In this document: positions 55,808-64,000 of the stretch, in pieces | Position numbering within the stretch: the stretch's first letter is position 1 | How the letters are laid out: each line of letters begins with the position of its first letter | NCBI GenBank assembly: GCA_039707465.1 | Contig: CM077649.1 | Location: 15,476,501-15,540,500 of the forward strand | Reading direction: 5' to 3' | Source of the DNA: Rhabdophis nuchalis | Taxonomy: Eukaryota; Chordata; Lepidosauria; Squamata; Natricidae | Length of the DNA stretch: 64,000 nucleotides | Notes under the pieces: model-generated | Database searches by the model: none | The model's input: the letters and a program-made list of their open reading frames with translations, nothing else | What the model was told of the DNA's origin: nothing | Position numbers and translations under genes: made by a program

Positions 55808-58437
55808 ATTTATTTTATTTATTTATTTATTTTATTTTATTAAATTTATACCCCGCCCTTCTCCTTGTTAGGACCCAGGGCGGCGCACAGGCATTATATA
55901 AAACCATAAATACAATATACATCAATTAAGAATATATTAAATTAATTCACCCGTGCTAAAACCCGTTATTAAAACCGTAACCAAATTATAATTTATATTT
56001 AAAAGTCAGACGCGGGGGGCTATCCTAGGCCGGCTTGTTGGAATAAGTACGTCTTAAGACGTTGGCGGAAGAGGGGGAGGTCCGAGGTAATGCGAAGGTC
56101 GGGGGGTAGGTCGTTCCAGAGGGCCGGGCCCGCCACAGAGAAGGCTCTTCCCCTGGGTGTCGCCAGCCGGCATTGCCCGGCCGACGGCACCCGGAGTAGG
56201 CCCGCTCTGTGGGAGCGGACCGGACGAAGGGATGTATGGGGCAGGAGGCGGTCTCGTATATAGCTAGGCCCCGAGCCATGGAGCGATTTAAAGATGGTGG
56301 TCAACACCTTGAAGCGCACTCGAAAGGCCACAGGCAGCCAGTGCAGCTCGCGCAGGAGAGGTGTTACGTGGGCTTGCCTTGAGGCACCCATAACCACCCG
56401 CGCGGACGCATTCTGCACCAACTGCAGCTTTCGAGTGCACCTCAAGGGGAGCCCCATGTAGAGAGCGTTACAGTAATCCAGCCGAGATGTCACGAGCGCT
56501 TGAGTGACTGTGCGAAGGGCCCCCCGGTCTAGTAAGGGGCGCAACTGGCGTATCAGGCGAACCTGATAGAACGCCCCCCTGGCCACGGCCGCCACATGGT
56601 CCTCCATGGACAGCCGGAAATCCAGAAGGACGCCCAAGTTGCGCGCCCTCTCCACGGGGGCAAGATGTTCGCCCCCAATGGCCAGTGTTGGATTTATCTG
56701 GCTAAACCGGGGTGCCGGAAACCCCAGCCACTCGGTCTTGGACGGGTTGAGTTTGAGTTTGTTACTACCCATCCAGATCCGTACGGCCTCCAGACACCGG
56801 GACAGCACCTCGACGGCATCGTTGGGGTGGTTTGGGGTGGATATGTACAGCTGAGTATCATCAGCGTACAGATGGTACTCCACCCCAAAACCACGGATGA
56901 TCTCGCCCAGTGGCTTCATGTAGGTGTTGAATAGAAGTGGCGAGAGGACCGACCCCTGAGGAACCCCACATGTGAAGGGCCTCGGGGCCGACCTCTGCCC
57001 TCCTGCCCATACCCATTGCGACCGACCAGAGAGGTAGGATGAGAACCACCGTAAAACGGTGCCTCTCAGCCCCAACCCCCCCAATCGGTGCAATAAGATA
57101 CCATGGTCGATGGTATCGAAAGCCGCTGAGAGGTCTAACAGGACCAGGATAGAGGAGCAACCCCTATCCCGAGCCCTCCAGAGATCATCCACCAACGCGA
57201 CCAATGCCGTCTCGGTACTGTGACCGGGCCGGAAGCCGGACTGGCGCGGGTCTAGATAATCAACTTCCTCCAGATGTCGAGGGAACTGTTGAGCCACCAC
57301 ACTCTCAACAACCTTCACTAAAAAGTGAAGGTTGGAGACGGGACGATAGTTCTCTAATAAAGCCGGGTCCAGGGATGGCTTCTTGAGGAGGGGCCTCACC
57401 ACCGCCTCTTTCAAGACGGTAGGCAAGAACCCCTCACTCAGAGATGAATTCACAATACCCTGGAGCCAGCCTCGTGTCACCTCCCAGGATGCCAGTACAA
57501 GCCAGGAGGGGCACGGGTCCAATAAACATGTGGTGGCTCTAAGGTTCCTCCGCAACCTGTCCATATCCTCGGTAGTAACAAAGTCGAACTCCTCCCAAGG
57601 TGTTATCTCAAGACCAGCACCGGGCACCTCGACCGGACCACTAGTGGAGGGCAGCTCGTTCCGAATCTGAGTGATTTTGTCCTGCAGGAAAACTCCAAAT
57701 TCCTCTGCTCGACCCTGCAAAGGGGCTTCCCGCGGCCTCAGATGAAGGAGGGAGCGGGTCACCCCAAACAGGGCGGCAGGGCGGTTTTCCGCGGACGCGA
57801 TAAGGGTGGCACAATACTCACGTTTGGCCACTCTTAGCGCCACTAAGTAAGTCCTAATATGGTCTCTCACTAGTGTTCGGTCAGCTTCGGATCGAGAAGA
57901 TCTCCACCTACTCTCTAGGCGTCTCTTGCGGCGTTTCATCTCCCGAAGCTCCTCGGTAAACCAAGGAGCCTGGGTGACTCGACGCCGCATGAGAGGCCGC
58001 AAGGGCGCGACTCGGTCCAAGGCCCCCATGGCCGCACTATACCATGCGGCCACTAGGTCCTCAGTCGAGCCGCGGGGCAGGGATACAGGTACTGGCCCAA
58101 GCTCCCTCTGGAACCTTTCCGGGTCCATCAGGCGCCTGGGGCGGAACCAACTTGGTGTTTCCGGTTCCGCCTCCCCGCGGTGGGGTGTGACGGTTGGAAA
58201 GTCTATCCGAAGGAGAGAGTGATCTGTCCATGACAAGGGTAAGATGACTAAATCCCCTGTTCCGAGATCACTAATCCAGTATCCAGAGACAAAAATCAGA
58301 TCCAGCGTGTGTCCTCCCTCGTGAGTGGGGCCCTGAACTACTTGGGTCAGGTCCATGGCCGTCATGGAAGTCATGAACTCCCGAGCTGCCTCGGATGTTT
58401 CGCCCGCCGATGGCAGGTTAAAGTCCCCCATGACTAT
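55808..58437 (-). mobile_element. 5'-truncated L2-like LINE, recent insertion
   Basis: 2.63 kb, minus strand. Ends in an A/T-rich tail (ATTT units) at 55808-55850 and is flanked by 12-bp repeats AAGAACAGCAAT (55796-55807) and AAGAACAACAAT (58438-58449), one mismatch apart. Its 803-codon frame is uninterrupted. The 5' truncation falls within the endonuclease domain. Confidence 0.93.
56020..58431 (-). CDS. L2-like LINE ORF2 (endonuclease C-term, reverse transcriptase)
   Basis: 803 codons without a stop. Residues 1-80 hold the end of an APE-type endonuclease (MGDFNLPSAG at 1, GGHTLDLIFVS, WTDHSLL near 70). The RT domain is about 330-620: motif A LLDLSAAFDTIDH, motif B GVPQGSVLSPLLFN, and catalytic YADD at 522-525 (56868-56857). 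Then GLKLNPSK-like (NKLKLNPSKTEWLGF), LVTSRLDYCNALY and the family end LWNDLPPDLR...LKTYLFQQAGLG. ORF1 and the N-terminal endonuclease are lost, so it cannot be autonomous. It copies LINE RNA; it is not a host gene. Confidence 0.92.
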   Translation of the reverse strand: MGDFNLPSAGETSEAAREFMTSMTAMDLTQVVQGPTHEGGHTLDLIFVSGYWISDLGTGDLVILPLSWTDHSLLRIDFPTVTPHRGEAEPETPSWFRPRRLMDPERFQRELGPVPVSLPRGSTEDLVAAWYSAAMGALDRVAPLRPLMRRRVTQAPWFTEELREMKRRKRRLESRWRSSRSEADRTLVRDHIRTYLVALRVAKREYCATLIASAENRPAALFGVTRSLLHLRPREAPLQGRAEEFGVFLQDKITQIRNELPSTSGPVEVPGAGLEITPWEEFDFVTTEDMDRLRRNLRATTCLLDPCPSWLVLASWEVTRGWLQGIVNSSLSEGFLPTVLKEAVVRPLLKKPSLDPALLENYRPVSNLHFLVKVVESVVAQQFPRHLEEVDYLDPRQSGFRPGHSTETALVALVDDLWRARDRGCSSILVLLDLSAAFDTIDHGILLHRLGGLGLRGTVLRWFSSYLSGRSQWVWAGGQRSAPRPFTCGVPQGSVLSPLLFNTYMKPLGEIIRGFGVEYHLYADDTQLYISTPNHPNDAVEVLSRCLEAVRIWMGSNKLKLNPSKTEWLGFPAPRFSQINPTLAIGGEHLAPVERARNLGVLLDFRLSMEDHVAAVARGAFYQVRLIRQLRPLLDRGALRTVTQALVTSRLDYCNALYMGLPLRCTRKLQLVQNASARVVMGASRQAHVTPLLRELHWLPVAFRVRFKVLTTIFKSLHGSGPSYIRDRLLPHTSLRPVRSHRAGLLRVPSAGQCRLATPRGRAFSVAGPALWNDLPPDLRITSDLPLFRQRLKTYLFQQAGLG

Positions 58438-58577
58438 AAGAACAACAATGGTATTTATATAAATAAATTTATATAAATAATTAAATATAATAATGGTATG
58501 AATAACAACAACAACAATAATAATGGTTGAATGAGTTTCATGTTTAATGAATAAAAAATGTAATAATAATTCCTAGC

Positions 58578-58899
58578 CCTATGAATGGCGAACCTATGGC
58601 ACGTGTGCCAGAGGTGGCACGCAGACTCCCTCTCTGCTGACACGCGTGCCATTGCCCCGGGTCAGATCTCCGTGGTGTTTCTTTCGTGAGCTTCTGCTTC
58701 CCTACAAATGACGAAACAGAAGCTCATGAAAGAAAAAGATCTTATCTCTTGCCGCGCTGCCAGTGTTAGGATGCCCCTGCCAGCTGGCCTTTGGGTCTCT
58801 GCTGCGCATGCACACATTCACATGTGCCTTCAACCTTTCAGTTTGGGCATGCACGTGCACACACAGTTGGGGCACTCGGTCTCTAAAAGGTTCACCATT
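58578..58899. mobile_element. hAT-type MITE (ATGGCGAACC family)
   Basis: CTATGAATGGCGAACCTATG at the left, AAGGTTCACCATTACCTG at the right; imperfect CTAGCC flanks. Ends are mutated. Confidence 0.75.
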
Positions 58900-59021
58900 A
58901 CCTGATCTAGCCAATATGGACCACCAGCGGACAAGCTCATATGTGCCATAATTACTCAAATTTATTACATTTGCAGCATAAAAATGGAGCCAATCTTTTT
59001 AATACTGTATATTCTCTAAGC

Positions 59022-59110
59022 CAGTGATGGCTAACCTTTTTTGGCTCATGTGCCAAAAGCGGGGGGAGCGCAGGGGGGTCGTGCGTGGGCGTGCCACACC
59101 TATTTATTTA

Positions 59111-59154
<44 letters not shown>

Positions 59155-59505
59155 TTTATATACCGCTCCTTTCTCCATCGAGATGGACTCAGGGCGGTGC
59201 TATATAATAGCACATAATGCTATGTGCGTGACCCCCTGCTTTTGGTGCACTTTTTTCACCCTCCCCAGGCTCCAGAGGCTTTCTAGGACCCTGGGGAGGG
59301 TGAAAACAGCCTCCCCCCCACCTCCAGAGGCTTCAGGAGCTTCCCTGAAGCCTCCAGAGGGTGAAAAATGGCCTCAAAAGAAGGCCTAAGTCAGCTGGCC
59401 AACGCACATATGCGCACTGGAGCTGACAGGGCAATGCCTCGCGTGCCCTAAGAAATGGCTCCGCGTGCCACCTGTGGCACCCGCTTCATAGGTTCTCCAT
59501 CACTG
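59022..59505. mobile_element. hAT-type MITE (CAGTGATGGC) with nested L2 tail
   Basis: CAGTGATGGCTAACCTTTTT to AGGTTCTCCATCACTG with CTCTAAGC duplications. At about 59100-59215 a minus-strand L2-like 3' tail with (TTAC)n and ACTCAGGGCGG is inserted. Confidence 0.92.
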
Positions 59506-60900
59506 CTCTAAGCAGTACATTAACTGATTGAGAATAATGATTTATTATAAGCCCATGTTTTTCAGAAAATTATGTTACAAGGCATTTTAAAATCAGAATT
59601 GTCAGTTTTTTTAATTAAAATAAAAATCAAATTTGAATTTTCAATTCAGTACAATAAGCATAGCTATCTTTAACTACTTTCAGTGTTTGATCAGTAACAA
59701 AGTTCTTGTATAAGTATTATCTAAGAAAAAGCTCTTCCTAAGTTATAATTAATTGACTAGAATGCAATTAATTAGGTTCCCACTAACTTAAATTAATGGG
59801 TTGGATTGTATTACACACAATGTGCTGTAACAAAGAATAGTAGTGCCACTTAAATCAGTGAGACATTAAACTGAAGACTGAATTATTCTAATAAAAGGAC
59901 ATCCATTTACTGAGATAAATAAGCTTGGGATAATATCCCAATAGAAATCTGTTACATATTGTTTTATAAAATAAATGTGATTAAAAACCATTAATCTGTG
60001 CAGTGAGAATGAAAGATTTGACAATTGGTTTATTTTAGCAGGCACATCACTTGAAAGATTATCAATATGTGAATGTATATTATTGTAGAAAGTCAGCACT
60101 TACCACTCTCCTAGAAGAATAAAATATTTTGGGAAATAATAATAAAAGAAGGTAGAATATTATATTCTCCCAAAGGGAGAAACATGTTTAGAGGCAGAAA
60201 GCAACACCCACTTTCCTTAATAGCCCACAGCAGATGCCAGCACTTAAAAGATAAAGAGCATATTGAAAGAGGAAGACAAATATCTAGATAGCTCTATTCA
60301 TAGGCAAAGCAAATACTGCAGGCAGAAATCCATTCAAGACAGGATATTTTGAAACTCCCTGCAGCAAAGTCTGAACAAAGGCAGAATAGTGGGGTTAACC
60401 CTAACCCTAACCCTCACTCAAGATACAACACAGGACAAAGCCATTAAGACACAACAGGAATTGCCAACACCCTTTCAGAATACAAGCCCCTTCATTGCAT
60501 CATATCACAGCAGTGATGACCCCTACAGTACATAACCCCCTAGGAATCTGACAACAGCCAATAGAATATTAAAGGACATGTTCTTGCACAGGAACAGAAA
60601 GCTCAAATGCAAAGCCCAAATAAGGTAACACCCCCTCCTAAAACTCTCAACTCCATTTTGTCAGCTGCACCAGAACCATAAATTTAGGTGGTTCTGCTTC
60701 ATCAATAAACCATCTTTCCAATCAGCCTCCATGTTTCCAGTGTCTTTCTCCCAGCTTGGAACTGAACGGGATGGATATTTCTTCCCATATTATTATATAC
60801 AGCAGTTACTTCAATACAATTGGATAAATATCTGGAACTTAATTGATTTCCAAGCTTTTTACATAGCCATTACAAATAGATAACTCCGAACTTGTCTGTA
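59506..60900. other. Intergenic, little recognised
   Basis: A+T-rich. A three-unit telomere-like run lies at 60397-60414. 60640-60780 (AATAAACCATC ... CCCAGCTTGGAACTG) has the look of an LTR end but I cannot delimit it. Confidence 0.4.
60397..60414. repeat. Short telomere-like (CCCTAA)3
   Basis: AACCCTAACCCTAACCCT. A shorter TTAGGG pair is at 3523-3537. Confidence 0.85.
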
Positions 60901-60913
60901 CTTGATTACACTA

Positions 60914-61146
60914 TAGATCAGCATTTTTTCACCTTGCCTGAACTTTAAAACATGATGTGTTGATGTGTGGACCAACTCCCAGAATTCCCAACCTGCGATC
61001 CCTAACCAATGAAAAATACTATTTTAAATCAAGATATTTGATCCCCTGTAACTAGCAGCAAGCATTTATTTCTCTTATTAATTTGTTTAAAAGTCCAACG
61101 GAACTGGAAGTAGTTTATTCGTTAGACATACAAGTTTCACTTAAGT
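60914..61146 (+). repeat. Duplicated block, copy B (URB1 side)
   Basis: Same sequence as 45945-46170 with few differences, both followed by CAGTGTTTCTCAACCTTGGCGACTT. Separation about 15 kb. Confidence 0.93.
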
Positions 61147-61147
61147 C

Positions 61148-61858
61148 AGTGTTTCTCAACCTTGGCGACTTTTAAGTCCTGTGGACTTCAACTCCCAGAA
61201 TCCCCCAGCCAGCTATGCTTTAAGTCCTGTGGACTTCAACTCCCAGAATCCCCCAGCCAGCTAGGCTTTAAGTCCTGTGGACTTCAACTCCCAGAATCCC
61301 CCAGCCAGCTAGGCTTTATGTCCTGTGGACTTCAACTCCCAGAATCCCCTAGCCAGCTGTGCTTTAAGTCCTGTGGACTTCAACTCCCAGAATCCCCCAG
61401 CCAGCTGTGCTTTAAGTCCTGTGGACTTCAACTCCCAGAATCCCCCAGCCAGCTGTGCTTTAGGTCCTGTGGACTTCAACTCCCAGAATCCCCCAGCCAG
61501 CTGTGCTTTAGGTCCTGTGGACTTCAACTCCCAGAATCCCCCAGCCAGCTGTGCTTTAGGTCCTGTGGACTTCAACTCCCAGAATCCCCCAGCCAGCTGT
61601 GCTTTAGGTCCTGTGGACTTCAACTCCCAGAATCCCCCAGCCAGCTAGGCTTTAAGTCCTGTGGACTTCAACTCCCAGAATCCCCCAGCCAGCTAGGCTT
61701 TAAGTCCTGTGGACTTCAACTCCCAGAATCCCCCAGCCAGCTAGGCTTTAAGTCCTGTGGACTTCAACTCCCAGAATCCCTCAGCCACCATAGCTGGCTG
61801 GAGGATTCTGGGAGTTGAAGTCCACAGGACTTCACGTCGCTAAGGTTGAGAAACACTG
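61148..61858 (+). repeat. MITE-derived 48-bp tandem array (13 copies)
   Basis: CAGTGTTTCTCAACCTTGGC opens the element. Then 13 copies of a 48-bp unit (TTTAAGTCCTGTGGACTTCA...CAGCCAGCTAGGC) at about 61170-61790, then the inverted arm ending GGTTGAGAAACACTG. Flanks ACTTAAGT/ACTTAATG. The 48-bp unit is a multiple of three, giving an open 16-residue repeat on both strands. Confidence 0.95.
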
Positions 61859-61929
61859 ACTTAATGGGTGCCGAAGCAAAAAAAAAAAACCAGCTTGCGA
61901 ACATATATTGAAACTGCAGTGGATTACGT

Positions 61930-62330
61930 CATCTTTTGCTCCTCTGGGCAACATGGTGACCGTGGCCTCCGCCACTGCCCTACAGAGCTACGACTGATTG
62001 CCCGCTTTAGTCAGGCTAGGAACCCGTCTCAGCTATAATTTCGCGGATGGGGGGCGGGGGGGAAGAATAAGCGAAACGGACCACTTCCGGCCGAGACGGG
62101 CAACCCCCGCGAAGGCTTCCCTTCGTTCCGCCGAGTGTCGCGGCGAGCCGCGGTTGCTTCAGGAGATGAGCACCAAGCGCAAAAGCTCGGCCTCGGCCGG
62201 GCGGCAGGACCCGCCGCCGGCCAAGCGGCTTCGCAGCAGCAGCAGCAGCACCGACGCCGCGGCATTCACCGGCGCCCGGTTCAAATGCCTCCTCCGCGAC
62301 TCCAGCACTGCGATGAAAGGTCAGCCAGGC
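61930..62330. promoter_or_regulatory. CpG-rich promoter region of URB1
   Basis: G+C- and CpG-rich DNA spans URB1 exon 1 and about 200 bp upstream. It begins right after the 48-bp tandem array that ends near 61858. No TATA box is evident. Boundaries are by eye. Confidence 0.75.
62166..62319 (+). CDS. URB1: URB1 exon 1 (partial gene, continues off window)
   Basis: ATG at 62166 opens 51 codons beginning MSTKRKSSAS, with PPPAKRLRSSSSS and FTGARFKCLLRDSSTAMK, then a GT donor at 62320-62321 (phase 1). The basic KRKxS...AKR start followed by TGxRFK matches my recollection of the URB1 N-terminus. Known: URB1 (Npa1) is a large nucleolar protein needed for 60S pre-ribosome maturation. The KRKSS and AKRLR clusters would suit nucleolar localisation. 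The exon lies in a CpG-rich region head to head with EVA1C. Exon 2 is not visible before 64000. An upstream in-frame ATG at 61998 is judged to be 5' UTR. Confidence 0.87.
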
Positions 62331-62710
62331 ACGCCGCTCTCCCGGGTCCCCCACGTGGCTCCCGTCGGATGGATCTCTCCGCGGCAAAGAGCTGTGCGGT
62401 GGCCACCCAGCTGCATGTTGCTAATACGCGCGAACAGCAGCTGAATATTTTCATCCAAATCAAGTAGCCTGTAATGAATAAATGTGTCACGGACAACAAC
62501 GTGCTGTCCAGAAGCGAGAGACAGGCTTAAAATCGGTTCTGTGTCCTTCGGTCCTGAGCAAAAGGATTGTGAATTCCTCGTATAGATGTGTGTGTGTGTG
62601 TGTAGGTTACATTTATTGGAAGGGAGAGACAAATAACAAGGGGTTTTGCTATTTGTTAACTAACACAGTTAGTTTGTATTTTAATCGGATTTATATTCTT
62701 TCTTTTAAAG

Positions 62711-62845
62711 CAGGCGTCTCCAACCTTTGCAACTTTAAGTCTGAAGGACTTCAGCTCCCAGAATTCTCCAGCCAGCTCTGCTGGCTGGAGAAGTCTGGGA
62801 GCTGAAGTCCTTCAGACTTAAAGTTGCAAAGGTTGGGGACCCCTG
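62711..62845. mobile_element. Palindromic hAT-type MITE in URB1 intron 1
   Basis: CAGGCGTCTCCAACC to GGTTGGGGACCCCTG with exact TTTTAAAG duplications. Confidence 0.94.
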
Positions 62846-62854
62846 TTTTAAAGG

Positions 62855-63360
62855 GATGTTCAAGATTTATTAGCTTTTAACCTTCCTAAACTGATAAACA
62901 AGCTGGAGACTAGCTCCTGATAAGAAAAGTTTGTTAGCACAAATTGGGGTCTGGCTTAGCTCTTGTGAACCCTAACCCAGAGGTCTCCAACCTTTGCAAC
63001 TTTAAGTCTGAAGGACTTCAGCTCCCAGACTTCTTTGCTGGCTGGAGAATTCTGGGAGCTGAAGTCCTTCAGACTTAAAGTTGCAAAGGTTGGAGACCCC
63101 TGCCCTAAACAACCGTTCTCCTTAGAATTTATTCCCTTTCAGACCTCATTTTAATAAACAGGTATGCTATTATCCTATCCAATCAACTTTCCTCTTTCAG
63201 GTTTCTTTGTTATCTTAACTATAAAAGGGGATGTAAGCTAAAGATCAGGGTTCCCTCTTTGAATGAGGAATCCCTTTTGTCTGAATATTCTGATAAATTG
63301 TAATAAAATGATCTGCCTGTCTCGGTTTGTTTCATTGGAAAATATGCACACCGGGGCACG
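62855..63360 (+). mobile_element. Possible solo LTR split by a MITE
   Basis: ACTATAAAAGGGGATG at about 63219 is a good TATA box. About 80 nt later AATAAAATGATC (63302) could be a polyadenylation signal, followed by TGCCTGTCTCGGTTTG. This order fits an LTR. Outer limits are uncertain; the MITE at 62978-63102 interrupts it. No retroviral genes are present. Confidence 0.4.
62978..63102. mobile_element. Palindromic hAT-type MITE (nested)
   Basis: CAGAGGTCTCCAACC to GGTTGGAGACCCCTG; flanks CCCTAACC and CCCTAAAC (7 of 8 match). Confidence 0.9.
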
Positions 63361-63409
63361 AGCCTAGAAAGGCCACATTTGGCCATCAGAAGGCAAGCAG
63401 TCTTCAATA

Positions 63410-63500
63410 TTATTTATAATAATAATAATAATAATAATGATAATAATAATAATAATAATTAATAATTATAATAATTATTATTATTAATTATTAATTATTA

Positions 63501-63546
<46 letters not shown>

Positions 63547-63548
63547 AT
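63410..63548. repeat. (TAA)n/(TTA)n inverted microsatellite
   Basis: TAA units run into TTA units, giving a near-palindromic A/T tract of about 139 bp, which forms the tail of the minus-strand LINE 3' end at 63548-63700. Confidence 0.93.
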
Positions 63549-63700
63549 TCAATTTCTATACCGCCCTATCTCCCAACATGGGACTCAGGGCGGTGCACAG
63601 GAACTATAAAATATAAAAATACAAACAGTCAAAAATGGTTAAAACTAGGATTAAATAAAATTTAGCCCGTGCTAAGGACATTAATTAAAACCCTACTAAA
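63548..63700 (-). mobile_element. L2-like LINE 3' tail
   Basis: TATACCGCCCTATCTCCC and ACTCAGGGCGGTGCACAGG (the shared tail, inverted) then TTAGCCCGTGCTAAGG. Only the UTR is left. Confidence 0.8.
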
Positions 63701-63714
63701 ATAATAAAATAGCT

Positions 63715-63962
63715 ATACCAGCTATGCCAGATAATAGATAATAGTAAATGTATCTGCCAAGGATGGCAGATTTTCCAACGGCAATCCTTGGTATCATGGC
63801 ATCCTGCTGCATTGTTTTAACACAAGTGGTCAACTTTTTCGCTTTTGCGCCTACTATTACATTTATTTTGTCAACCTCTGCCTTTGAAGGTCTTTTTTCC
63901 CATAACTTATTTCCCAAAGGCTCTATTGGTAAAATATTGATAGCAATAAAGAAAGAAATCAA
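63715..63962 (-). mobile_element. Possible R4/Dong-like LINE C-terminal remnant
   Basis: The minus frame reads VDKINVIVGAKAKKL, IPRIAVGKSAILGRYIYYYL and GIAGI, resembling the VPVVIGALG...QKSAxLGTAxILRxxL end of R4-type LINE proteins. Weak and degraded. Confidence 0.45.
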
Positions 63963-64000
63963 AGTTCACTTTCCAGCTCTACTATGGAAAAATCAGCCAG

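Noticed and set aside
61170..61790. CRISPR-like array
   Set aside because: Units are contiguous with no unique spacers, and the DNA is a vertebrate genome with introns and MITEs.
61162..61818. 218-codon ORF with a 16-residue repeat
   Set aside because: It is the 48-bp MITE-derived array read in frame; the opposite strand is open as well. No evidence of translation.
61998..62165. Earlier in-frame ATG for URB1
   Set aside because: The added residues do not resemble the URB1 N-terminus, while ATG at 62166 gives the expected basic start.

Overview
The window is vertebrate nuclear DNA, and its repeat content points to a squamate reptile, most likely a snake. The repeats are CR1 copies with short ATTGT tails, L2-like LINEs, R4/Dong-like LINE remnants, many palindromic hAT-type MITEs with 8-bp target duplications, and abundant microsatellites. 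The species call is inference.

Two host genes are present, head to head. EVA1C lies on the minus strand and is complete. Its eight coding exons sit at 46702-46570, 26684-26488, 20644-20521, 18178-18026, 10066-9923, 8714-8634, 7316-7227 and 6185-5755. All seven introns are GT-AG, phases match at every junction, and the CDS is 1353 nt (450 aa). It encodes a signal peptide, two SUEL-type lectin domains with eight cysteines each, one membrane span, and an acidic cytoplasmic tail with the EVA1/FAM176 motif. The first coding exon of URB1 (ribosome biogenesis) lies on the plus strand at 62166-62319; the rest of that gene is off the right edge. From memory, EVA1C and URB1 are also head-to-head neighbours on human chromosome 21.

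Layout. 1-5.7 kb: repeats 3' of EVA1C (CR1, a TIR transposon carrying a 29-bp minisatellite, a hAT MITE with an inner GAAA microsatellite, an R4 element split by a CR1-like element). 5.7-46.7 kb: EVA1C, with a 19.9-kb intron 1 and nested repeats in most introns. 46.5-47.1 kb: the CpG-rich EVA1C promoter, followed by a 0.6-kb polypyrimidine tract. 48-61 kb: intergenic DNA with a 5'-truncated L2-like LINE that still has an 803-codon open frame and a 12-bp target duplication. 60.9-61.9 kb: a block duplicated from beside EVA1C exon 1, plus a 13-copy 48-bp array. 61.9-64 kb: the URB1 promoter, exon 1 and the start of intron 1, with a possible LTR and LINE remnants.

No prokaryotic, CRISPR or operon-like system is present. 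The unusual content is repeat architecture: MITE-derived tandem arrays next to both promoters inside a shared duplicated block, a hAT MITE family that carries a microsatellite at a fixed internal site, and a 251-bp foldback element with 40-bp perfect arms.
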